From Polaromonas sp. (GTDB lineage Bacteria > Pseudomonadota > Gammaproteobacteria > Burkholderiales > Burkholderiaceae_C), in NCBI GenBank assembly GCA_004293655.1, contig RDZZ01000048.1, positions 1-33,157 on the forward strand: DNA of 33,157 nucleotides, given 5' to 3'. Positions 20,669 to 26,849 of this stretch are shown one piece after another. The number at the start of each line of letters is the position of its first letter. Within the stretch, counting starts at the first letter, position 1. The position numbers and the translations under genes were made by a program. The notes beneath the pieces were generated by a model. The model was not told the DNA's origin, searched no databases, and worked only from the letters and a program-made list of their open reading frames with translations.

Positions 20669-21337
20669 TCAAAAAATATACATAAAGTTAGCCCGCGCCT
20701 GCCGCATGCTGCTGACGCCAAGTTCAACAAAATAGCGCTTGTGAATCAGGCGCAGCATGGGTGTGATCTCGGTTTTCTCAGACAAACCGCGCATGCGCCG
20801 CGCCTCAACGACCAGCCACGGCTGTGTCTCGTCATAGTCCGCCTCGTAAAACGAAAAGCCAGCGCGTGCAGCCACAAAGTCATGGTTGATACCCGGTGCC
20901 CGGTACAGCCGGACAGAAGCCGACACATACAGCCGGGTGGTTTCATAGTCAGCCGACACACCTGGTGCCAGCATGGTTTTGCTGTCGCCAAGGTTATGGC
21001 CCGTCAGCCGGCCCGCACCACCCACAAACCAAAAGTTGGCCTGTGAATGCTCACCGTTGATGCGGTGCAGCAGCCGGGTGTAAGTCAGCTCACTGAAGGT
21101 GCGCGACAACTGCGATGCAGGCCGCCTGTCGTCAGAGCGCATCGCCACCACGCCTGCACCGAAGGCATCGCGCGGGCTGATGGCGTGATTGACCCAGGCT
21201 TCCTGCCAGTTTGGTGAAAAGTCACCCATCGCCATGGTGCTGCCGTTAAAGCCCATGGGGCCTGCGTGCGCAGCAGCGCTGGCAAGCAGCCCAAAAACTG
21301 CCAAAAGTTGGCGGGCAAATTCCCATCGGGCACGCAT
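20669..21337 (-). CDS. Hypothetical secreted / outer-membrane-like protein in the copper cluster
   Basis: 222 aa, signal peptide FGLLASAAAHA, alternating polar/hydrophobic strands, C-terminal aromatic residue ...ARANFMYIF. Confidence 0.7.
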   Translation of the reverse strand: MRARWEFARQLLAVFGLLASAAAHAGPMGFNGSTMAMGDFSPNWQEAWVNHAISPRDAFGAGVVAMRSDDRRPASQLSRTFSELTYTRLLHRINGEHSQANFWFVGGAGRLTGHNLGDSKTMLAPGVSADYETTRLYVSASVRLYRAPGINHDFVAARAGFSFYEADYDETQPWLVVEARRMRGLSEKTEITPMLRLIHKRYFVELGVSSMRQARANFMYIF

Positions 21338-21342
21338 GGCTG

Positions 21343-21699
21343 TTACCTGACGGGCTGTATGGCTGTCACCACGATCGCACTGCCGACTTTCTCGGCCTTG
21401 AAGCGAACCTTGTCACCGGCTTTCAATTTGTCCAGCAGTGCGGGGTCTTTGACCTGAAACACCATCGTCATGCCGGGCATGTCAAGGTGTTTGATTTCGC
21501 CATGCTTGATGGTGAGTTTTTTGGCGTCCAGGTCTAACTTGCGGATCTCGCCATCGGCCATGTCGGCACCTGCCGTTGCTGGCATGTCTTTTTTAGCTTC
21601 CTGTCTGGTCGTCGGCGCGCCTGCATGTGATGCAGCATGCAGCGATGCGCTGGCGCTTAGCAGGCCAGCCAGGATCAGAATGATTTTTGTGTTTTTCAT
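21343..21699 (-). CDS. CusF-like periplasmic copper-binding protein
   Basis: Signal peptide and HGEIKHLDMPGMTMVFQVKDPALLDKLKAGDKVRFKAEKVGSAIVVTAIQPV (CusF H...MxxMTM pattern). Confidence 0.85.
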   Translation of the reverse strand: MKNTKIILILAGLLSASASLHAASHAGAPTTRQEAKKDMPATAGADMADGEIRKLDLDAKKLTIKHGEIKHLDMPGMTMVFQVKDPALLDKLKAGDKVRFKAEKVGSAIVVTAIQPVR

Positions 21700-21744
21700 G
21701 GTTTTCTCTCAAAAGTTAAAAGGGTAAAAATAAAAACACAGGTG

Positions 21745-22248
21745 TCATTGGGTCTTGAGTACAGAAATTCTGCCGACCATACCCGCCTGGTAGTGACCCG
21801 CAATCAGGCAGGCAAACTCAAACTCGCCTGGGCGGTTGAATGTCCAGACCAGGTTTTGTGTTTTGCCTGCGGCTACATGCGCCATGTAGGGCTCGTCATG
21901 TTCCATGCCGGGGAACTTCACCATCAGCGCCGCATGCGCATCGAGTTCTTTTTTGGTGCCGATCACCATTTCATGCAACTGCTTGCCCTGGTTTTTGACC
22001 ACAAAGCGGATCGTCTCGCCTTGCTTGACAGTGATGGTGCTGGGGGTGAACCGCATGTTGTCGCCCATGCTCAAGGTGATTTCCCGTTTTACTGATGCGG
22101 CATCGCCCGCAATGCCCCAGTCTTTCTGCTCTTTCACCACCGCCGAAGTCTTTGCCTTGTGAGGCGTGTTTTCGTGTGCAAAAGAGGTGCTGGCGCAATG
22201 AATCAGGGCACATGCTGCTATCAATTGCGTAGTGTTTCGGATGTTCAT
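21745..22248 (-). CDS. Cupredoxin (plastocyanin/azurin-like, CopI-like) periplasmic protein
   Basis: MRFTPSTITVKQGETIRFVVKNQGKQLHEMVIG...EFEFACLIAGHYQAGMVGRISV, type 1 Cu ligand pattern H...C...H...M. Confidence 0.88.
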   Translation of the reverse strand: MNIRNTTQLIAACALIHCASTSFAHENTPHKAKTSAVVKEQKDWGIAGDAASVKREITLSMGDNMRFTPSTITVKQGETIRFVVKNQGKQLHEMVIGTKKELDAHAALMVKFPGMEHDEPYMAHVAAGKTQNLVWTFNRPGEFEFACLIAGHYQAGMVGRISVLKTQ

Positions 22249-22256
22249 AAGTTTGT

Positions 22257-22300
22257 GTTGATCTGGTTGGTTGATCTGGTTGTTTGGTTGGTTGGTTGGT
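22257..22300. repeat. Composite tandem repeat: gttgatctggttg x2, then (TTGG)4
   Basis: gttgatctggttg gttgatctggttg t ttggttggttggttggt; lies between the multicopper oxidase stop and the cupredoxin start. Confidence 0.9.
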
Positions 22301-23733
22301 CAGTGCTTCATGCCGCTGTGGCCACTTTGTTTGCCCACCACAGGTTTCCTGATTTGCACTTCAACTTGCTTTGCGGGCATGTTTTGCACTTTCATGGACT
22401 GCCCGCCTTCTGATGCAAAGCGCGCTGGGTCTGGCAACGCACCTGTCCATTCATAAGCCACCGTACCGGGCGGGTGTTTGTACCAGCCGGGGTCTTTGTA
22501 GTCGCCGGGTTTCTGGTCTTTGCGCACCTTGAGCATGCTGAACATGCCGCCCATCTCGACGCTGCCAAACGGGCCTTCGCCGGTCATCATCTTGGCGGTG
22601 TTGTCGGGCAGGGGCATGTCCATCTCAGCCATATCGGCCATGCCGCGCTCGCCCATGACCATGTAGTCGGGGATGACGCGGGTGATTTTTTTGACGATCT
22701 CGCGGTGGTCAACGCCTATCAGTGTCGGCACATCATGGCCCATGGCGTTCATGGTGTGGTGGCTTTTGTGGCAGTGAAAGGCCCAGTCGCCCTCTTCGTC
22801 GGCCAAAAATTCAAGTTGCCGCATCTGGCCGACCGCAATGTCTTGCGTCACTTCATACTGGCGGGTTGATTTTGGCGTGGGCCCGCCGTCTGTGCCTGTG
22901 ACCAAAAACTCGTGGCCGTGCAGGTGAATCGGGTGGTTCGTCATCGTCAGGTTGCCGATGCGAATCCGCACCTTGTCATGTTTGCGCACGATCAGCGGGT
23001 CAATGCCGGGGAACACGCGGCTGTTCCAGCTCCAGATGTTGAAGTCCAGCATGGTCATGATTTTGGGTGTGTAGGCACCTGGGTCTATGTCATAGGCGTT
23101 GAGCAAAAACACAAAGTCGCGGTCCACCTCGTCAATCAATGGGTGTTTTGCTTTGGGGTGCGTGATCCAGAAACCCATCATGCCCATGGCCATTTGCGTC
23201 ATTTCGTCGGCATGTGGGTGGTACATGAAGGTGCCGGGGCGGCGTGCCTCAAATTCATAGACGAATGTTTTACCGACGGCAATAGCCGGCTGGTTCAGAC
23301 CGGAAACGCCATCCATGCCGTTGGGCAGGCGCTGGCCGTGCCAGTGAACGCTGGTGTGTTCGGGCAATTTGTTGGTGACAAAAATGCGCACCCTGTCGCC
23401 TTCCACGACTTCAATCGTCGGGCCGGGTGACTGGCCGTTGTAGCCCCACAGGTGGCCTTTGAAGCCGGGCGCAAACTCGCGCACGACCGGTTCTGCCACC
23501 AAGTGAAACTCCTTGACCCCTTGATTCATGCGCCAAGGCAGCGTCCAGCCGTTCAAAGTGACCACCGGGTTGTAAGGCCGTCCTGTATTGGGCACCAGCG
23601 GGGCCATGGTGTCGGGTCTGGTTTGCATCACAGGCTCTGGCAGGGCGGCCATAGCGACGCGGCTGACTGCGGCGGCACTCACTGCTGCGGTGATCACGCC
23701 TGCACCCGCTAAAAAATTTCGTCTGTTGTTCAT
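22300..23733 (-). CDS. Two-domain multicopper oxidase, Tat-exported, with long Met-rich C-terminal extension
   Basis: Tat signal MNNRRNFLAGAGV; HWHGQRLPNGMDG (~aa 130), GTFMYHPHADEMTQ (~aa 168), HPIHLHGHEF (~aa 267), HCHKSHHTMNAMG (~aa 320) of 477 aa. Confidence 0.9.
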   Translation of the reverse strand: MNNRRNFLAGAGVITAAVSAAAVSRVAMAALPEPVMQTRPDTMAPLVPNTGRPYNPVVTLNGWTLPWRMNQGVKEFHLVAEPVVREFAPGFKGHLWGYNGQSPGPTIEVVEGDRVRIFVTNKLPEHTSVHWHGQRLPNGMDGVSGLNQPAIAVGKTFVYEFEARRPGTFMYHPHADEMTQMAMGMMGFWITHPKAKHPLIDEVDRDFVFLLNAYDIDPGAYTPKIMTMLDFNIWSWNSRVFPGIDPLIVRKHDKVRIRIGNLTMTNHPIHLHGHEFLVTGTDGGPTPKSTRQYEVTQDIAVGQMRQLEFLADEEGDWAFHCHKSHHTMNAMGHDVPTLIGVDHREIVKKITRVIPDYMVMGERGMADMAEMDMPLPDNTAKMMTGEGPFGSVEMGGMFSMLKVRKDQKPGDYKDPGWYKHPPGTVAYEWTGALPDPARFASEGGQSMKVQNMPAKQVEVQIRKPVVGKQSGHSGMKH

Positions 23734-23755
23734 GGTGAATCTTGATTAAATGAAT

Positions 23756-25201
23756 TTAGTGGCCAGGCTTTTCGCTACCAGCCGCTTGAGGCGCGGCCAT
23801 CATCACGCCGGTGGGTTTGCCTGTCATTGATGCGCTCAGGGCGGCATCGGCCAGCCAGAATTGCTGGTAGGCGTTGATGGCTGCCTGCACGCTGCTGATC
23901 TGGTCACGTGTGTCGGCCAGCAGCTCAAACACGCCAATCAGCATGCCGTTGTAGCGCAGTACGTTTTCTTCCGCCATGGTTTTACGCAGGGGCACGACTT
24001 CATCGCGGTAGTGGCGGGCCACGTCGTACGCCGTGCGGTAGGCTGAGTAACTTTCACGAAGCTGCGATGTGGCGCTGCGTACTGTGCTTTCATAGCGATT
24101 GGCAGCGGCGATTGACTGCGCGTTCATGGTGTCGCGTTTGGCGTTGCCCCAGTCAAAAATCGGCAGCCGTATGCCCAGCTCGTAGCCGCGTTTGGCAAAG
24201 GCTTTGCCCGCACCGCCTTCGTTGTCGAAAGTGGTGCTCCGGATGATGTCCAGTTCAACATCGAGCAGGCTTGTCAAGAGGTTCAAACCTTGGGCTTTGC
24301 CCGCAGCATCGAGCTGGCCACGTGCCAGTTGCACATCCAGGCGCTGGCCAGTAGCCGTGTTGCTGACCAGTGCCGGAGTGCGTGCGTCTTTTGGCAGGTC
24401 AGGCAATCTGTCAGGCAGCTGCAGTTGACCCGCCTGCGCATCCGTCAAGCCCAATTGCCGCACCAGCTCTTCTCGCGCCGCCAACGCCGCGTGTTGTGCA
24501 GATGCAAGCTGGGCCACGCTGTCAGCATAAAAAACCTGTTGGCGTGCGCGCTGCAGTTTGTTGAAGTTGCCGACCTGTTGCATGCGCTGGGCCAGCTCGG
24601 CGCTGGCCTCGGCTGTGGTGTTGGTTTGCTGGGCATATTGCAGAGTCTGGCTGGCCGCGACTGCCCGCACCCATGCCTGGCGGACTTGGGTGACCTGCTC
24701 GACGACGCTGGCAGACAACTGAACTTTGGCCTGGGCTGTCTGGCTTTGTGCAATGGCTTGCCTGCGTGGCAGCGTGAGCAAATCGAGCAGGCCGAACGAC
24801 AAAATACGCCCCAGCTCCAGCTCGTCTTTGAACGTGACCCGTTCAAACTTGAAGATCGGGTTGGACATGCGCCCGGCTTGGTTAGCCGCTGACATATCCG
24901 CCCAGCTCTGCGCCAGCAGGGTTTGCACTGCGGGGCTGTTGGCCAGGGCCAGCTGCACCGCATCGTCAGATGTCAAAGGTCTTGACAGCAGGTCTGCGGC
25001 AAGTTTGGCTTTGGCGTTGCGCTGCTCAGCCGTTTGGTGAAGTGCCAGCTTGCCGCTGGTAAAGCCCCCAGTCGTTTGATTGGCATGGCCGACAGCTTCG
25101 TCAAAATCAACCGAAGCGCAGCCTGCGAGTGCCAGCGCAGCGACGGCAATTGCAGCCAGCTTGAAATACTTGGTTGCGGTTTTTGTTTGTGCAAGCGTCA
25201 T
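23756..25201 (-). CDS. TolC / CusC-family outer-membrane efflux lipoprotein
   Basis: Lipobox LALAGC; OEP-type repeats (LALANSPAVQTLLAQSWADMSAANQAG...; LYAQQTNTTAEASAELAQRMQQVGNFNKLQRARQQVFYADS...). Confidence 0.85.
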   Translation of the reverse strand: MTLAQTKTATKYFKLAAIAVAALALAGCASVDFDEAVGHANQTTGGFTSGKLALHQTAEQRNAKAKLAADLLSRPLTSDDAVQLALANSPAVQTLLAQSWADMSAANQAGRMSNPIFKFERVTFKDELELGRILSFGLLDLLTLPRRQAIAQSQTAQAKVQLSASVVEQVTQVRQAWVRAVAASQTLQYAQQTNTTAEASAELAQRMQQVGNFNKLQRARQQVFYADSVAQLASAQHAALAAREELVRQLGLTDAQAGQLQLPDRLPDLPKDARTPALVSNTATGQRLDVQLARGQLDAAGKAQGLNLLTSLLDVELDIIRSTTFDNEGGAGKAFAKRGYELGIRLPIFDWGNAKRDTMNAQSIAAANRYESTVRSATSQLRESYSAYRTAYDVARHYRDEVVPLRKTMAEENVLRYNGMLIGVFELLADTRDQISSVQAAINAYQQFWLADAALSASMTGKPTGVMMAAPQAAGSEKPGH

Positions 25202-25515
25202 GGTTGAGCCTTTGGTTTTACTTCGCCCGCCCTTGTGGTGGAGGTGTTTTCAGGCTGAGGTTCAAGGTTTTGGGCCTGCCTGGCATATTCACGCCAGCCG
25301 CCAATGCGTGCCACCTCGTCGTTGGCCGCTTTCCAGTCAAGCATGGGGGCGTCGCTGTAGGCTCTGTAGCCTTCAAACGCTGACTTGTAAGGCGCTGGCG
25401 TTGCCGCTGGTGGCAACGCCGGTGGTGCGGTCTGCGCGCTTACGTGGCCGGCCAACAGTGTGGCTGACGAAAACGCCACCCACAATGTGGGTGCCTTGTG
25501 TGTTTTGCAAATCAT
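25198..25515 (-). CDS. Small secreted hypothetical protein in the copper cluster
   Basis: MICKTHKAPTLWVAFSSATLLAGHVSAQTAPPALPPAATPAPYKSAFEGYRAYSDAPMLDWKAANDEVARIGGWREYARQAQ...; 4-bp ATGA overlap with the downstream OMF gene. Start trimmed to 25515. Confidence 0.75.
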   Translation of the reverse strand: MICKTHKAPTLWVAFSSATLLAGHVSAQTAPPALPPAATPAPYKSAFEGYRAYSDAPMLDWKAANDEVARIGGWREYARQAQNLEPQPENTSTTRAGEVKPKAQP

Positions 25516-25633
25516 TAAAAATCTCCTGAACCATGAGCCGAGCAACTGGGTGAGTTGCGGGAGTCTGCGACGTAGATACCCGGCAGGCATCTGTCAGACA
25601 AGTCAAGTACAGGCCCAGCTTGGGCCTGAGGCT

Positions 25634-26044
25634 CTAGGCGATCGGTGGTTTTTGCCCCAGCGCTGTGGCTGCGCTGGTAAATGCAGTGCGCGTTGGGCGC
25701 AACTGGGTTGAGATCAATACAGGCGGGACTTCAAGTAACGCGGGCAGCAGTGCCACCGTGTGGCAAACCTGGCAGGCCAGGCAGGCACCACAGTGGTCAT
25801 TACCCGTCTCACGGCTTGTTGATTCACCGCGATCGAGCTGGCCAGACGCAGCCTCATGGCAATCAGGTACCGCCTGACTTTGAGAAACAGCAGCAGCCGC
25901 AGGGTCGATTTTTTGTGCGTGAGCAGCTACTGATTCAATGGCCACCGCAACTGCCGCGCTCGCCATCTGCATGGCCATCGCATCGCCAGCCCAGCTGCGC
26001 AAGGGCAGCAGGACGATCATGAGGGCGAGAATCAAATGGCGCAT
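25634..26044 (-). CDS. Small secreted Cys-rich hypothetical protein (first gene of the copper cluster)
   Basis: 136 aa, signal-like N-terminus MRHLILALMIVLLPLRSWAG and Cys cluster NDHCGACLACQVCHTVALLPALL. Confidence 0.7.
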   Translation of the reverse strand: MRHLILALMIVLLPLRSWAGDAMAMQMASAAVAVAIESVAAHAQKIDPAAAAVSQSQAVPDCHEAASGQLDRGESTSRETGNDHCGACLACQVCHTVALLPALLEVPPVLISTQLRPTRTAFTSAATALGQKPPIA

Positions 26045-26087
26045 TTCCCAGTGACGCGCTGGCTGTCAGAAAAGTTCCGCTGTCAAA

Positions 26088-26148
26088 GCGTAAAAACCAA
26101 AACAATTCCTTGGGGGTGCTCTTGGCTACCTTGAAAGCGCTTTTACGC
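26088..26148. promoter_or_regulatory. Candidate operator/promoter region of the copper cluster: gcgtaaaa...ttttacgc dyad with nested aaagcgcttt palindrome
   Basis: gcgtaaaa at 26088-26095, ttttacgc at 26141-26148, palindrome aaagcgcttt at 26134-26143; 45-105 bp upstream of the first cluster gene. Confidence 0.3.
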
Positions 26149-26181
26149 CTCTGATCTCATTTTCCTCCAGTCCCATGTTCA

Positions 26182-26236
26182 CTTCCATGTCCATATCAAC
26201 ACAGTATGTTCACGGTATGTTGTTGCCTGGCCTTGG
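26182..26236 (+). repeat. Diverged dispersed repeat, copy B
   Basis: ttccatgtccatatca ... ggtatgttgttgcctggccttgg; see copy A at 12334-12386. Confidence 0.6.
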
Positions 26237-26341
26237 GAATTTATGCATAACTCTGGCGAGGCTGTGGCAGCCGGCTCAGGCAACTCGTTGCGGTGTTTTT
26301 TCAACAGCCCATCCCGCGCTGACTGCTGCAGCCTTTGCGCC

Positions 26342-26359
26342 GCATCAGACGCATCAGAC
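26342..26359. repeat. 9-bp direct tandem duplication, gcatcagac x2
   Basis: gcatcagac gcatcagac, read directly. Confidence 0.9.
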
Positions 26360-26446
26360 AATAGTGAGAGTCATAAAAAAGAGTCAAAAACAATATTTTT
26401 TTGATAGCAAAGAACGCTTGCAAGACGTGCTGTAGAGCCTGATTTG

Positions 26447-26551
26447 ATGCTTGAAAATCGTACAAAACAAAAATGCACCGTCTGGCTGTACCTGACAGAG
26501 CATCACACGCCAGGCCATGAGCCGAGTCACCATGATCACGGTCATGGATGA
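26447..26551 (+). CDS. Possible His-rich micro-ORF (34 aa)
   Basis: ATG to TGA in one frame: MLENRTKQKCTVWLYLTEHHTPGHEPSHHDHGHG, seven His in the last 17 residues; no clear Shine-Dalgarno. Confidence 0.25.
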   Translation: MLENRTKQKCTVWLYLTEHHTPGHEPSHHDHGHG

Positions 26552-26715
26552 CTGACATTTTTGAAAAACACACATGACGACAGCGGCCTAAACGCTGCCC
26601 AATGCTCAACACAACTGGGTCATCTGCTCTGGCAACTGCATCGCCTGCATTGCGGCGAAAATCACTCTGCAGCCACTGAAAGACCTTATATACTTTATGG
26701 GTTGCCTCTCGCGAT

Positions 26716-26760
26716 AAATTTAGCAAATTTAGCAAATTCAGGAATTTTTGCAAATTTAAA
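26716..26760. repeat. Degenerate 9-bp tandem repeat, five units
   Basis: aaatttagc aaatttagc aaattcagg aatttttgc aaatttaaa. Confidence 0.88.
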
Positions 26761-26780
26761 TTCAGTTGCAGGCTGGCTGA

Positions 26781-26806
26781 TTCGCGTGGTGCTTTCGCGT
26801 GGTGCT
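26781..26806. repeat. 13-bp direct tandem duplication
   Basis: ttcgcgtggtgct ttcgcgtggtgct, read directly. Confidence 0.92.
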
Positions 26807-26849
26807 TCTTAGAAGTGACGGCTGAAAAAGACAAAACCAAGGGTACATC

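Noticed and set aside
19819-26044. Mercury resistance operon
   Set aside because: Only MerT/MerP-like proteins are present; no MerA, MerR or MerD, and the rest of the cluster is copper-type.
26561-26812. 83-aa plus ORF (MKNTHDDSGLNAAQCSTQLGHLLWQ...) with TTG start
   Set aside because: No Shine-Dalgarno or family resemblance, and the 3-prime half is the 9-bp repeat (NLANLANSG); kept out for lack of evidence.
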